Positions 1 through 9,046 of a DNA stretch of 64,000 nucleotides are shown here, piece by piece. The DNA is from Onishia taeanensis (GTDB taxonomy: Bacteria > Pseudomonadota > Gammaproteobacteria > Pseudomonadales > Halomonadaceae). The stretch covers positions 91,413-155,412 of the forward strand of contig NZ_JABVXC010000011.1 in the NCBI RefSeq assembly GCF_013349955.1, given 5' to 3'. A program made the position numbers and the translations under genes. The notes under the pieces are model-generated. The model saw only the letters and a program-made list of their open reading frames with translations, searched no databases and was not told the origin of the DNA. Every line of letters starts with the position of its first letter. Positions within the stretch are counted from its first letter, which is position 1.

Positions 1-576
1 GGCGGTAGCCGAGAACGGGGTCTGGCTGGCCGGCTTCACCACAATCGGACAGCCGGCAGCAAGGGCGGCACCGGCCTTGCGGGTGATCATCGCCGCCGGG
101 AAGTTCCAGGGCGTGATGGCCCCGACCACTCCGATCGGCGACTTGGTGACCACAACCCGCTGGTTGGCGTTGGCCGCGGGCACCGTCTCGCCATAAACGC
201 GCCGCGCCTGCTCTGCGAACCAGCGCAGGAAGCTTGCCGCATAGGCAATTTCACCAGCGGCCTCCTTGAGCGGTTTGCCCTGTTCCAGGGTCATGATTTG
301 CGCCAGCTCCTGCTGGTGCTCGTGCATCAGGTCGTGCCACTTCATGAGGATGTCGGCACGCTCAAGGGCGGTCAGCGCACGCCAAGCGGGGAAGGCATAC
401 TCGGCGGCGGCGATAGCACGCTCGGTCTCGCCCCGACCCAGGCGCGGCACTTGGCCAATCACCTCACCCGTGGCCGGATTGAGCACCTCGATCTGCTCGC
501 CGCTGTCAGCAGCGACCCAACTGCCATCGATATAGGCAAAGGGACGAAACAGCGGGTTGTCTTGCAGATTTTCCAT
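1..576 (-). CDS. gabD: NAD(P)-dependent succinate-semialdehyde dehydrogenase, N-terminal part (cut by window edge)
   Basis: Translating the minus strand from the ATG at 576 gives an open frame to the window edge (192 codons), beginning MENLQDNPLFRPFAYIDGSW. It carries the aldehyde dehydrogenase N-terminal pattern: NPATGEVIGQVP, EQGKPLKEA, and the cofactor-binding stretch ITPWNFPAAMITRK followed by AALAAGCPIVVKPA. The order and spelling of these motifs fit the GabD/SSADH branch, which oxidises succinate semialdehyde to succinate in GABA or related amine catabolism. The catalytic Glu and Cys lie beyond the window. A strong ribosome site (GGAAGGAG) sits a few bases before the ATG. The family is clear. 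The exact substrate is inferred and another semialdehyde is possible. Confidence 0.8.
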   Translation of the reverse strand, partial: MENLQDNPLFRPFAYIDGSWVAADSGEQIEVLNPATGEVIGQVPRLGRGETERAIAAAEYAFPAWRALTALERADILMKWHDLMHEHQQELAQIMTLEQGKPLKEAAGEIAYAASFLRWFAEQARRVYGETVPAANANQRVVVTKSPIGVVGAITPWNFPAAMITRKAGAALAAGCPIVVKPASQTPFSATA

Positions 577-636
577 GGGAATTCTCCTTCCTGTGAAGCG
601 GCGGGATAACCCGAACCGCATGCGGATGATGCCAAA

Positions 637-1146
637 TCAGTTGGGAGGCTGTATCGATGGCTCCACCGACACCGATGTATCAACCAAGACCGACAGCACG
701 GCCAGCAACAGCGCCAGGCCGATGGCCCCCCAGCAGAATAGTCGCCCCGAATAGCGCTGAGGCGCACGATGGATCTGTCTCAGGCCCAACACGGCCAGCA
801 CCGCAGCCACCAGCCCCAACAAGGGGGCGAGTCCGTCCAAAAACATGCTGAGAAAGGCCACGCTGATGGCCGCAATGGCAAAACCGGAATGCCGTCGAGG
901 TACGGCATTCCCGGCGCCATCTTGAGGGGGATGGGGCTGACTGGCCCTGGCCCTTAGCTGGGCTTCCGGCCGGTTGATCAGCTGCTCGGCTCGCTCACCT
1001 CGCGGCGTAAAACGCACCGCGATGTGAGGCCCAGGCAGGCCCCGGCCACGCCAGTCAGAAAGCTGGAAGGTAAATCGCTGACCGTTAGTGGCCTCGACGA
1101 CGCCTTGCTGGGCGTCATCATCGAAGGCGAGGATGTCGCCGTCCAA
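637..1146 (-). CDS. small protein with cold-shock-like N-terminus and C-terminal membrane segments
   Basis: 169 residues from a TTG start (MDGDILAFDD) with GGAG seven bases upstream. Residues 1-50 read like a nucleic-acid-binding cold-shock fold: a short beta strand GDILAFDDDAQQGVV, then RFTFQLSDW and VRFTPRG. A polar arginine- and proline-rich linker follows (residues 60-90). Two or three hydrophobic segments (about 90-125 and 135-158) then anchor it in the membrane. Bacterial proteins that fuse a CSD-like domain to DUF1294/DUF4190-like membrane segments are known but have no settled role. It lies between gabD and folX in the same orientation. I do not assign a function. Confidence 0.6.
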   Translation of the reverse strand: MDGDILAFDDDAQQGVVEATNGQRFTFQLSDWRGRGLPGPHIAVRFTPRGERAEQLINRPEAQLRARASQPHPPQDGAGNAVPRRHSGFAIAAISVAFLSMFLDGLAPLLGLVAAVLAVLGLRQIHRAPQRYSGRLFCWGAIGLALLLAVLSVLVDTSVSVEPSIQPPN

Positions 1147-1212
1147 GGGAATCTCCTGTCAATCGACGCTGGCTTCCATGCTAAGCCGAATTGGCCACTG
1201 TCACCAAGTCAT

Positions 1213-1623
1213 TCAGACATCAGCAGCCACTTCCCGAGAATCAGACAGCGTGATCGACACCGAATCAGAGAAACGCAGGGCATGGAGCTTGTCAATTTCG
1301 ACCTGTGCGGTCAGCACCTGCTCGTAGGACATGATGATATCGAGCACCTCCCGCGTCATGCGTTCGAGCAGCAGGAAGCGGTTCTCTTCCACATGCGTGA
1401 TGACGTGCTTGGTGATGGTGCGATAGTTCAGCGCTTGGTCGATATGGTTGAACTGCACCGCACGATCCGCACGATAGCGAATCACCGCATTGATCACCAC
1501 ATCCTGACGGTTGCGAATCTCTTCTTCCTTGATGCCGATATAGGTTCGCAACCTGAGGTTCTTGATGCGAATGGTGGCAAGGTCATGATCGAGATGCTGG
1601 TCGTTCAAGGCGTGCAGCGGCAT
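1213..1623 (-). CDS. folX: dihydroneopterin triphosphate 2'-epimerase
   Basis: 136 residues, close to the usual length of FolX/FolB-type tunnelling-fold enzymes. The family signature is visible: [20 protein letters not shown] near the N-terminus, then [12 protein letters not shown], and the conserved glutamate region [19 protein letters not shown]. The active-site neighbourhood and the [10 protein letters not shown] opening match FolX better than the aldolase FolB. FolX epimerises dihydroneopterin triphosphate to the monapterin form, which in Pseudomonas-like bacteria leads to tetrahydromonapterin, cofactor of phenylalanine hydroxylase. It lies 25 bases after folE on the same strand, so the enzyme that makes its substrate is probably co-transcribed. 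Confidence 0.88.
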   Translation of the reverse strand: MPLHALNDQHLDHDLATIRIKNLRLRTYIGIKEEEIRNRQDVVINAVIRYRADRAVQFNHIDQALNYRTITKHVITHVEENRFLLLERMTREVLDIIMSYEQVLTAQVEIDKLHALRFSDSVSITLSDSREVAADV

Positions 1624-1648
1624 GACGAACTCCCTTCGAGTGAGCGGC

Positions 1649-2206
1649 TCAGCGTCCGTTGATCAGGGTCAGGAATTCCTGGCGAGTCGACTGGTTGGCA
1701 CGGAAAGCGCCCAGCATGACGGAACTGCTCATGCTGGAGTTCTGCTTCTCGACGCCGCGCATCATCATGCAGAGATGCTTGGCCTCGATGACCACCGCCA
1801 CACCACGAGCATCGGTGACCTGCTGAACGGCCTCGGCTATCTGGCGGGTCAGATTCTCCTGAATCTGCAGGCGTCGCGCATACATGTCGACGATGCGGGC
1901 GAACTTGGAAAGCCCCAGTACCTTGCCGCTCGGCAGGTAGGCGATATGGCACTTGCCGATAAAGGGCAGCATGTGATGCTCACACATCGAATAAAGCTCG
2001 ATATCTTTAACCAGCACCATCTCATCGGTTTCGGATTCGAAAACGGCCCCATTGATCAGCGACTCAAGCGACTGCTCGTAACCGTGAGTCAAAAATTGCA
2101 TGGCCTTGGCGGCCCGCTTAGGGGTATCGCGTAGGCCCTCTCGCTCCGGGTCTTCGCCCAGGCCGGTGATGATCTGACGAAAATGATCGGCGAGTTGTTC
2201 AGTCAT
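1649..2206 (-). CDS. folE: GTP cyclohydrolase I
   Basis: 185 residues. It makes 7,8-dihydroneopterin triphosphate from GTP, the first step of folate and pterin synthesis in the cytosol. Zinc-binding Cys/His residues are in [20 protein letters not shown], the substrate loop [20 protein letters not shown] follows, and the third zinc Cys is in [15 protein letters not shown]. The N-terminus ([16 protein letters not shown]) is typical. The gene starts at ATG 2206 and leads folX. The AT-rich 250 bases upstream should contain the promoter for this pair and for the divergent exported protein. Confidence 0.95.
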   Translation of the reverse strand: MTEQLADHFRQIITGLGEDPEREGLRDTPKRAAKAMQFLTHGYEQSLESLINGAVFESETDEMVLVKDIELYSMCEHHMLPFIGKCHIAYLPSGKVLGLSKFARIVDMYARRLQIQENLTRQIAEAVQQVTDARGVAVVIEAKHLCMMMRGVEKQNSSMSSSVMLGAFRANQSTRQEFLTLINGR

Positions 2207-2458
2207 GATGGGGCCTTTACGCTAAATAATCTACAAAAGGTATACAGATTTCTTTTTTCGTACAACATCAAAATGTCATAAAGCCGTTAATTTTATCCTA
2301 CCCGGCGCCACCATGCAGCGCTGCTCGCGGAGAATCCCCGGCAATGACGTGACATCATGCCGCGTGCAGCCCTCTCTCGGTGGCTGATGCCTGCAAAACG
2401 CCCTATGGTAAAGTGGATTTCTCTACCTGTAAGGCCCGCTGGATACCGAGATGCTCCT

Positions 2459-3025
2459 ATGATGAAACGCCATGTTCTCCTGCTGGCAGCCAGCCTGATA
2501 CTGCCGAGCCTGGCCATGGGCGATACCCTGCGTCTTCCTTCACAGGCCCGCATCGACGTGCAGGTCATCGATACCCTGAGTCTGAATCAGGCGACCCCCA
2601 GCCGTGCCAATGTGCTGCTTAAACCCTGGGTGGTACGCAAATCCGTGGACAGTCCTGCAGCCGTCGACGGACGAGAGGCATCACACCAGCTGCCATCGCA
2701 CTGCCTGATCACCGCCGATGCCCACCTGGTCGACGGGCGCATACGGCTATCCGCCAACACGCTGACCTGCATCGACATGATGGGCGATACACGCGAGATC
2801 TACAGTGGCAAGCTCTCGGCGGCGGCTCGCGAAACCAATGGCGACTTCGGAGTCACTGCCACCTGCCTCGCAAGCAACGCACAAGGCTGCCAGAGCGTCG
2901 AGTTGCGCCCGGCCCATGCGTTCCAGCTGGAACTGGGGCAGGCACTGGCCATCGAGGCCCAGGACAACCCCTCGCGTCGCCTCAATGAACAGCGCCTTAA
3001 TGCCAATCAAGCGCCAGCCGAGTAG
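2459..3025 (+). CDS. exported protein of unknown function
   Basis: 188 residues from the tandem ATG ATG at 2459. The frame is open further upstream, but only this start gives a clean signal peptide (MMKRHVLLLAASLILPSLAMG, cleavage probably after AMG). The mature part is beta-rich, with an alternating pattern (ARIDVQVIDTL, NVLLKPWVVRK) and four cysteines that could form disulphides (CLI, LTCID, TCLAS, GCQSV). The C-terminus is charged and likely disordered. I recognise no catalytic motif. It stands alone, divergent from folE and convergent with srkA. Probably periplasmic. Confidence 0.6.
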   Translation: MMKRHVLLLAASLILPSLAMGDTLRLPSQARIDVQVIDTLSLNQATPSRANVLLKPWVVRKSVDSPAAVDGREASHQLPSHCLITADAHLVDGRIRLSANTLTCIDMMGDTREIYSGKLSAAARETNGDFGVTATCLASNAQGCQSVELRPAHAFQLELGQALAIEAQDNPSRRLNEQRLNANQAPAE

Positions 3026-3180
3026 GCAACCTTCAAGCCGAACGTCAGCCCCGCAACCAAGGCCCGGTCGAGTATCGGCATCGTGGCCATTGCCAGCGGC
3101 CATCAGCGCGCCTCTTTGCTTGCTGCTTGACGTCCTGTGACTCCGCTTTTCCCTGCTTGCTCTCTCTACTGTCTAGTGCC

Positions 3181-4167
3181 TCAGGCCAGCCAGCGGGGCT
3201 TGGACTCTAGCAGCTGACGCTGCTGCTCGAGCGTGCGCAGATGCTGATCCCAGTAACCCTCGTCGGCTACCCAAGGGAAGGCCCTGGGGAACGCTGGGTC
3301 TGACCAGCGCGTTACCAGCCAGGCGGCGTAGCGGATCAACCGCAGACTTCTCAACGGTTCGATCCAGGCCAGCTCGCCGCGGGGAAAGTCTCGATGCTGC
3401 TCATAGCCCTCGAGCAACTCGGATAGCTGCATCTGTGCTTCCTGATCGTGCTGGGCAGTCAGCATCATCCATAGATCCTGAACCGCCGGTGCCATCAGGC
3501 AGTCATCAAAATCGACCAGCGCAAAGTGCTCGTCCCGCCCCAGGATATTGCCCAGATGACAGTCTCCATGGGTACGAATCAGCGCATCGGCAGGAAACGC
3601 CCTCGCCTTGAGCTGCTCGCCCAGGGTGGCGCTGATACGCTCGTAGGCTTGGCGCTGTTGGCGGCTCAGCCAGGGAGATGTCAGCACCTGCTCGCGGCTT
3701 TCCTCGACCATGCGGGTCATGTCCAGCCGCTGGCGATGCTCGAAGGGCCGTTGGTCGCCAACCGCATGCAGCTGACCGACCAGATCTCCGAGGGCAAAGA
3801 GGTGGACCGGATTATCGAGCTCCGGTGCCTGGCCGCTGAGCTGCGGGAAAAGCGCAAAGCGGAAGCCCTCGAAGTGATGCAGGCTGACGCCCTTGGCATC
3901 GCGCCAGGGGGCTGCCACCGGAACCCCCGCGGCCCCCAGCTCGACCAGAAAATCATGCTCTTCCTGAATCTGTGCATCGCTCCAGCGCTGGGGACGGTAA
4001 AACTTGGCCACCCAGCGACGCCGCTCGTCATCGTGAAACAGGAAGACCCGGTTCTCGTAGCTGTTGAGCGCAAAGGGTTCGCCTGGCAACCAGAAGCCCA
4101 GCGACTCGACGGCATCGACGATGCGTGAGGGACTTAGCTGTTCGAAGGGATGGGGAGCGTCGGCCAC
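3181..4167 (-). CDS. srkA: stress response serine/threonine kinase SrkA (YihE/RdoA family)
   Basis: 328 residues, the same length as the E. coli protein. It is an aminoglycoside-phosphotransferase-fold kinase that counters stress-induced death, including MazEF-type toxicity, in enterobacteria. Seen here: the N-lobe with FALNSYENRVFLFHDDERRRWVAKFYRP (lysine for ATP), the linker FRFALFPQLSGQAPEL, the catalytic loop HGDCHLGNIL, and the metal-binding VDFDDC. The C-terminal helices include the aromatic stretch WMMLTAQHDQEAQ. It is a single-gene unit. The stretch between it and comF contains a dispersed repeat fragment (see 4228). Confidence 0.9.
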   Translation of the reverse strand: MADAPHPFEQLSPSRIVDAVESLGFWLPGEPFALNSYENRVFLFHDDERRRWVAKFYRPQRWSDAQIQEEHDFLVELGAAGVPVAAPWRDAKGVSLHHFEGFRFALFPQLSGQAPELDNPVHLFALGDLVGQLHAVGDQRPFEHRQRLDMTRMVEESREQVLTSPWLSRQQRQAYERISATLGEQLKARAFPADALIRTHGDCHLGNILGRDEHFALVDFDDCLMAPAVQDLWMMLTAQHDQEAQMQLSELLEGYEQHRDFPRGELAWIEPLRSLRLIRYAAWLVTRWSDPAFPRAFPWVADEGYWDQHLRTLEQQRQLLESKPRWLA

Positions 4168-4227
4168 GGCGTGATCCTGATTGGCGAATAGACCCGCATG
4201 CTAGCAGATATCGCCCTTGTCACCTGA

Positions 4228-4257
4228 CTAGGCAATGTCTGAAAAGTACTGCGCTCG
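4228..4257 (+). repeat. solo end of a dispersed repeat, 30/30 identical to 41494-41523
   Basis: The 30 bases beginning CTAGGCAATGTCTGAAAAGT are identical to the left end of the miniature inverted-repeat element at 41494-41637. Here only that end is present, directly before the comF stop codon. This is seen directly. The interpretation as a decayed copy of the element is inference. Confidence 0.75.
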
Positions 4258-4260
4258 AGA

Positions 4261-5085
4261 TCAACGCCTGGGAGTGCGCGCCACCGCCCAGGTCTCGATG
4301 CGCTGAGCACCCGCCGCCCGGCAGGCCTTCGCCAGGGCATCGAAAGTGGCACCGGTGGTCATCACATCGTCGAGCAGCACCACATGCGCGGGCAACGGCC
4401 GGTCGATCCTGAAGGCATTGCGCAGGTTGGCACGGCGCGCCTTGCGCGGTAGACCGCGCTGGGTCGGCGTCATGCGTACCCGTTGCGCCGTCATGCAGGG
4501 CAAGCCCAATCGGCGGGCGAGTCGTCGCCCCAGCCAGTCAGCCTGATCGAAACCACGCTCCCTTGCACGCAGCGGATGCAGCGGCACCGGGATCACCGCG
4601 TCGGGCCGCCGGCCAAAAGCCGATGACACCCTGCTTTCTGTCGTCGCGCTTGCCGAATCCTCGACACCCCCACCTGTCACTCCCTCCTTGACTCTCTCCT
4701 TGACTCTCTCTTTAACCCCCTCTTCAAGACGCTCTTCCAGACCCGCCTCGATCAGCGCCAGCAAGAGCGTACCTGCCCGCGGCGAAGCCGAAAACTTGAA
4801 CGCCCGCACCAGGCGCACGACCTCTTGCTCATAGCGCAGCGGCACCCAAGCACTATCAAAAGTGGGAGGCTGGGTCAGACAGGCACCGCAGCGAATATCG
4901 CCATCGAACCGATAACGGCCCGACATCAACGTTTCTGTCATCGGCTCGGCACAGCCAACGCAGGCGAGCGTATTCCAGGGCAATGTCGCCGCGCAGGCAG
5001 TACACCAGTGCGCACCGGGAGGTGGTGTACCAAGACAAAAGGCGCAATGCCCGGGCAGAGCAAACCGCAGCCAACGGTCAACCAT
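4261..5085 (-). CDS. comF: ComF/GntX-type phosphoribosyltransferase
   Basis: About 274 residues from ATG 5085 (the frame is open to 5142). Two zinc-ribbon-like Cys pairs (HCAFC, WCTAC, ACVGCAEP, CGACL) precede a type I phosphoribosyltransferase domain, with the PRPP loop VVLLDDVMTTGATFDAL near the C-terminus and VIPVPLHPLRARERGFDQA in the middle. In competent bacteria ComF helps DNA uptake. In many Gammaproteobacteria the homologue (GntX/YhgH) is linked to using DNA as a nutrient. The gene is back to back with bioB, as is common. Oddity: residues about 135-170 hold a charged insertion with tandem VKER units encoded by a repeated 12-base motif, which is not typical of the family. Confidence 0.85.
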   Translation of the reverse strand: MVDRWLRFALPGHCAFCLGTPPPGAHWCTACAATLPWNTLACVGCAEPMTETLMSGRYRFDGDIRCGACLTQPPTFDSAWVPLRYEQEVVRLVRAFKFSASPRAGTLLLALIEAGLEERLEEGVKERVKERVKEGVTGGGVEDSASATTESRVSSAFGRRPDAVIPVPLHPLRARERGFDQADWLGRRLARRLGLPCMTAQRVRMTPTQRGLPRKARRANLRNAFRIDRPLPAHVVLLDDVMTTGATFDALAKACRAAGAQRIETWAVARTPRR

Positions 5086-5129
5086 CGAAAGCCACCCAGT
5101 TGACAGCAACGTCGCAGCCTCTATCATCA

Positions 5130-5161
5130 CTGTTAACCCCAAGCGAAATAAAAGTTAACCA
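5130..5161 (+). promoter_or_regulatory. possible BirA operator upstream of bioB
   Basis: Two GTTAAC cores (5132-5137 and 5154-5159) lie in the comF-bioB gap, 24 bases before the bioB ATG. They form an imperfect dyad, CTGTTAACC then AGTTAACCA, with a 14-base spacer. This resembles the BirA box pattern (TTGTAAACC, about 15 bases, GGTTTACAA) but the match is partial. If real, biotin-bound BirA would repress the whole bio operon. Confidence 0.45.
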
Positions 5162-5182
5162 AACATCACGAGCGCCTCTGAT

Positions 5183-6274
5183 ATGACCTTAGCCAGCCCC
5201 GCTGCCATTCGCCATGATTGGCACCTCGCCGAGATCGAGGCACTGTTCGCCCTGCCCTTCAATGATCTGCTCTTCCAGGCCCAGCAAGTCCACCGCCAAC
5301 ACTTCGATGCCAATGCCGTTCAGGTGTCGACCCTTTTGTCGATCAAGACCGGGGCCTGTCCGGAAGACTGCAAGTACTGCCCGCAGTCGGGCCACTACAA
5401 CACCGGACTTGGCAAGGAGAAGCTGCTCGAAATCGAGAAAGTAGTCGCGCAGGCACGTGACGCCAAGGCCGCCGGCGCCAGCCGCTTCTGCATGGGGGCC
5501 GCCTGGCGCAGCCCGCGACAGAAGGATCTAGATGTGGTGCTGGAGATGGTCCGCCAGGTCAAATCCCTGGGGCTCGAGACATGCATGACGCTTGGCATGC
5601 TCGACGATGACCAGGCGCAGCAGCTTTCCACCGCCGGGCTGGATTATTACAACCACAACCTGGATACCTCACCGGAGTACTACGGCGAGATCATCACCAC
5701 ACGCAGCTATGACGAGCGCCTCGAGACGCTAGCCAACGTGCGCGAGGCCGGCATGAAAATCTGCTCCGGCGGCATTCTCGGCATGGGCGAGGCACCCCGC
5801 GACCGCGCCTCGATGCTCAAGCAACTGGCCAGCCTGTCCCCACACCCGGAGTCGGTGCCCATCAACATGCTGGTCAAGGTCAAGGGTACCCCGCTAGAGG
5901 ACGTCGATGACCTGGACCCCATCGATTTCGTGCGCGCCATCGCCGTGGCACGCATCATGATGCCCAAGAGTCACGTTCGTCTGTCCGCCGGGCGCGAGCT
6001 GATGAGCGAGTCGACACAGGCCTTGGCCTTTATCGCCGGCGCAAACTCGATATTCTATGGTGACAAGCTGCTGACGACCGAAAACCCCGACGTTCTGCGT
6101 GACCGGACCCTGTTCGACAAGCTTGGCTTACATCCCGAGGAAAACCGGACTTGTCAGGATGAGACCGAGCAGGAAGCAGCCCTGGATGCCTCATTGCGCC
6201 GCCAGGTCGTCGAACGCAAGGCCCCCCAAGAGCTTTTCTATGATGCCACCGCTGAAACCCACAACATCGCCTGA
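5183..6274 (+). CDS. bioB: biotin synthase
   Basis: 363 residues. A radical-SAM enzyme that inserts sulphur into dethiobiotin, the last step of biotin synthesis. The SAM cluster motif CxxxCxxC is visible as Cys59, Cys63 and Cys66 in [18 protein letters not shown]. Other family marks are AWRSPRQKD, the [20 protein letters not shown] block, GMGE, and [10 protein letters not shown], which holds the arginine ligand of the second cluster. It is the first gene of bioBFHCD. bioF begins inside its last 35 bases, which points to translational coupling. Confidence 0.97.
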   Translation: MTLASPAAIRHDWHLAEIEALFALPFNDLLFQAQQVHRQHFDANAVQVSTLLSIKTGACPEDCKYCPQSGHYNTGLGKEKLLEIEKVVAQARDAKAAGASRFCMGAAWRSPRQKDLDVVLEMVRQVKSLGLETCMTLGMLDDDQAQQLSTAGLDYYNHNLDTSPEYYGEIITTRSYDERLETLANVREAGMKICSGGILGMGEAPRDRASMLKQLASLSPHPESVPINMLVKVKGTPLEDVDDLDPIDFVRAIAVARIMMPKSHVRLSAGRELMSESTQALAFIAGANSIFYGDKLLTTENPDVLRDRTLFDKLGLHPEENRTCQDETEQEAALDASLRRQVVERKAPQELFYDATAETHNIA

Positions 6275-7430
6275 CGTGCTCAGGAGCCGTCTCGAAGCGC
6301 GGCTGGCGCGCCAGCGCCAGCAGGACCTGTGGCGCGAACGCCTGAGTATGTCCCCGAATCCAGGGGCCCAGCTGCGCGACTTCGCAAGCAATGACTACCT
6401 GGGCCTGGCGCGTGATCCGCGGGTCGCCGAAGCCATGGCAGTCGGCGCCCGTCGCGAGGGCGCCGGCGCTGGCGCTTCCCACTTGGTCAATGGACACTTT
6501 CCTGTCCACCAGGCACTGGAGGAACGCTTGGCCGAGCTCACCGGACGGCCAAGGGCGCTGCTTTTCTCCACGGGCTACATGGCCAATCTCGGCGCACTCC
6601 AGACCCTATGCGATGGCGAGACACGGGTATTTCAGGACCGGCTGAACCATGCCTCGCTGCTCGATGGAGCGCGACTGGCTCAATCACCTTCGCGGCGCTT
6701 TCATCACCGTGACCTTGACGATCTCGAGCGCCTCCTTAGCCGGGCGCCGCGAGAGTCCGCCAAACTGGTGGTCAGCGACGGCGTCTTCAGCATGGATGGC
6801 GACACGGCCGACGTGGCAGGCCTCGCCGCCGCCTGCCAGCGCCAGGGGGCCTGGCTGATGATCGACGATGCGCACGGCATCGGCGTATTAGGCAAGCAAG
6901 GTGCCGGCCTGGTGGGCCAGCGTTTCTCCAGCCGACAGGTACCCGTGCTGGTCGGCACACTCGGCAAGGCATTTGGCAGCTGTGGCGCCTTCGTGGCAGG
7001 GGACGACGTGCTGATCAGCGCCCTGACACAATTCGCCAAACCCTATATCTACACGACGGCTCAGCCTCCAGGGGTGGCCCATGCAACGCTGCGCGCGCTA
7101 GATATCAGCGAGCAGGAACCCGAGCGCAGAGAGAGGCTGCATGGCCATGTCCAGCATTTCCGCCAGGCAGCCGAGGCCATCGGGCTCCCGCTGATGGATT
7201 CCGCCACCCCCATTCAGCCCATTCTGCTCGGCGACAATCAGCGCGTCATGCGCTGGAGCCTGGCCCTGCGCGACGCCGGCTTCATGGTCGGCGCGATTCG
7301 TCACCCAACCGTACCCCGCGGCACGGCACGTCTGAGAGTCGTACTCAACGCCCTGCACGAGTCGCACGACATCGAGGCGTTGCTCGACGCGCTCGCCGAA
7401 CTCAAGTTCCTCGAGGCTAAAGCACCGTGA
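6243..7430 (+). CDS. bioF: 8-amino-7-oxononanoate synthase
   Basis: 395 residues from the second of two adjacent ATGs (6240/6243); the upstream open frame is the shadow of bioB. A PLP enzyme of the alpha-oxoamine synthase family that joins pimeloyl-ACP and alanine with loss of CO2. Markers: [15 protein letters not shown], the [10 protein letters not shown] glycine-rich loop, [10 protein letters not shown], and the PLP lysine in [14 protein letters not shown] (about K242). Length is normal. Its 3' end overlaps bioH by GTGA. Compare with the related enzyme at 55139-56455, which belongs to a different branch. Confidence 0.95.
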   Translation: MPPLKPTTSPDVLRSRLEARLARQRQQDLWRERLSMSPNPGAQLRDFASNDYLGLARDPRVAEAMAVGARREGAGAGASHLVNGHFPVHQALEERLAELTGRPRALLFSTGYMANLGALQTLCDGETRVFQDRLNHASLLDGARLAQSPSRRFHHRDLDDLERLLSRAPRESAKLVVSDGVFSMDGDTADVAGLAAACQRQGAWLMIDDAHGIGVLGKQGAGLVGQRFSSRQVPVLVGTLGKAFGSCGAFVAGDDVLISALTQFAKPYIYTTAQPPGVAHATLRALDISEQEPERRERLHGHVQHFRQAAEAIGLPLMDSATPIQPILLGDNQRVMRWSLALRDAGFMVGAIRHPTVPRGTARLRVVLNALHESHDIEALLDALAELKFLEAKAP

Positions 7431-8206
7431 CGCGACTCGTTCTGCTATCCGGCTGGGGCATAGACGCCCGGATCTGGCAGCCGCTGATGACCTCACTGCC
7501 CACCGATATCGACGTGAGCACGCCGGACTGGCCCGGCTATGGCACTCGCCAGGGTACCGACACACCCGAGGATCTGACGACATTGGCCAGGGCCATGGCG
7601 GATGACCTTCGCCAAGACAGCCTTTGGGTCGGCTGGTCACTGGGCGGCCTACTGGCCACCGCATTGCTGAAGCATTTGCCGGCGCCCAAGTCGCTGGTGT
7701 TACTGGGCATGCGCGAGCGTTTCACGACCCTGGACGCAGCACGAGGCGGCGTGACGCCGTCTGCCCTGGCCACCTTTAACGACGCCTTCCAGCATGACCC
7801 GCTGGCCGCCTGGCGCCACTTCCTGCGCTGGCAGCTAAGCGGAGAGCCAAGCCCCCGTCATGCGCATCGCCAACTGCAAGCGCTGATTGGCAAGGAGCCA
7901 CCCGCCACCTATGCCAGCCTTGCCATTGGCCTCGACTGGCTAGAAAGACTCGACAATACCGGGATCTGTGCCTCTCCCCCCTGCCCGATACTCACCGTGA
8001 CAGGCGAGCGGGATCCGCTGACCGCAATCGCCGACCCCGCCTCGGCGCATCATATGTCTCGTTCAATCGAGCAAGCCGGCCACTGTCCGCAGCTTTCACA
8101 GCCGCAGATCCTGGCCGGCCGGCTGGCCGCACTGGCCCACGAGCATGAAATAAACCTACATGCGGACACCCACCCACTGCCTCACGGGGAGCCTCCGTGC
8201 ACCTAG
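7427..8206 (+). CDS. bioH: pimeloyl-ACP methyl ester carboxylesterase
   Basis: 259 residues from a GTG start overlapping the bioF stop. An alpha/beta hydrolase that removes the methyl ester from pimeloyl-ACP methyl ester, ending the BioC-BioH route to the pimelate chain. The nucleophile elbow GWSLGG (Ser71), the acid ERDPL and the base AGHCPQLS give a full Ser-Asp-His triad. The opening LVLLSGWGIDARIW is typical of BioH. Its last ten bases overlap bioC. Confidence 0.93.
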   Translation: MTRLVLLSGWGIDARIWQPLMTSLPTDIDVSTPDWPGYGTRQGTDTPEDLTTLARAMADDLRQDSLWVGWSLGGLLATALLKHLPAPKSLVLLGMRERFTTLDAARGGVTPSALATFNDAFQHDPLAAWRHFLRWQLSGEPSPRHAHRQLQALIGKEPPATYASLAIGLDWLERLDNTGICASPPCPILTVTGERDPLTAIADPASAHHMSRSIEQAGHCPQLSQPQILAGRLAALAHEHEINLHADTHPLPHGEPPCT

Positions 8207-9021
8207 CAACGACTCTCTCGGACCCGTTAACGGACGCGACACGATCAGCAGCCTCCAACGACTGGCGTCGGCGCGTCGCCCACGCCTTCAGCCGTGCCGC
8301 TCCCCACTATGGCGAGTTGGCCAAGGCACAGCAGACCATGGGACAAGCTCTCTGGCGGCGGCTTCCCGACACGGCGACACGGATTCTTGACCTCGGCTGC
8401 GGCCCCGGCCACTGGACGGCCCGCCTGGCCCAACGCTATTCGGCCCCAGGCCTGCCTGCCCAGGTGCTCGGGCTCGACCTGGCCCCGGGCATGCTGGAAA
8501 GGGCCCGCGCCGAGCATGGCAAGCGGCTGGGCTGGCTGTGCGGTGACGCCTCCCGTCTTCCGCTTGCTAACCGGAGCCTGGACCTGGTGTTCTCCAACCT
8601 GGCCATCCAGTGGTGCCCGAACCTGGACGCCGTGCTGGCAGAGCTCCAGCGAGTGCTGCGGCCCGGCGGTCGAGCGCTGATCAACACCCTAGCCCCTGGC
8701 ACCCTTAGCGAAGTCGGCTGGGCCTGGTCCCGGCCCCGCGCCCTGCTCACCTTCATGCCTGCCTCGGCACTGGAGCAAGCGGCGCAGCGAGCCGGCTTCG
8801 TTGACAGGGATCTCGAGCAGGTCGAGGAGCGCTTTCATTACCCGGACCTGACGGCGGTGATGGCCTCGATCAAGGGCGTAGGGGCGCAGCTGTCGCGACC
8901 TGCCAGCGCCCTGACCCGGCGTGACGTCGCTCGTGCCAAGGAGCGCTTCGAGCAAATTCGCGACAGCCAGGGCCTACCGGTCAGCTATCAACGCCTGACA
9001 CTTGAGCTCATCAAGACCTGA
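8197..9021 (+). CDS. bioC: malonyl-ACP O-methyltransferase
   Basis: 274 residues from a GTG inside the bioH 3' end. A SAM methyltransferase that caps malonyl-ACP so that fatty-acid enzymes can extend it to the pimeloyl ester. Motif I is ILDLGCGPGHWTARL, followed by VLGLDLAPGMLERAR and a post-motif block SRLPLANRSLDLVFSNLAIQ typical of BioC. The N-terminal VAHAFSRAAPHYGELAKAQ is also a BioC signature. Same operon, followed by bioD. Confidence 0.94.
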   Translation: MHLATTLSDPLTDATRSAASNDWRRRVAHAFSRAAPHYGELAKAQQTMGQALWRRLPDTATRILDLGCGPGHWTARLAQRYSAPGLPAQVLGLDLAPGMLERARAEHGKRLGWLCGDASRLPLANRSLDLVFSNLAIQWCPNLDAVLAELQRVLRPGGRALINTLAPGTLSEVGWAWSRPRALLTFMPASALEQAAQRAGFVDRDLEQVEERFHYPDLTAVMASIKGVGAQLSRPASALTRRDVARAKERFEQIRDSQGLPVSYQRLTLELIKT

Positions 9022-9046
9022 CGACCCGAAGATTTACGGATATTGC

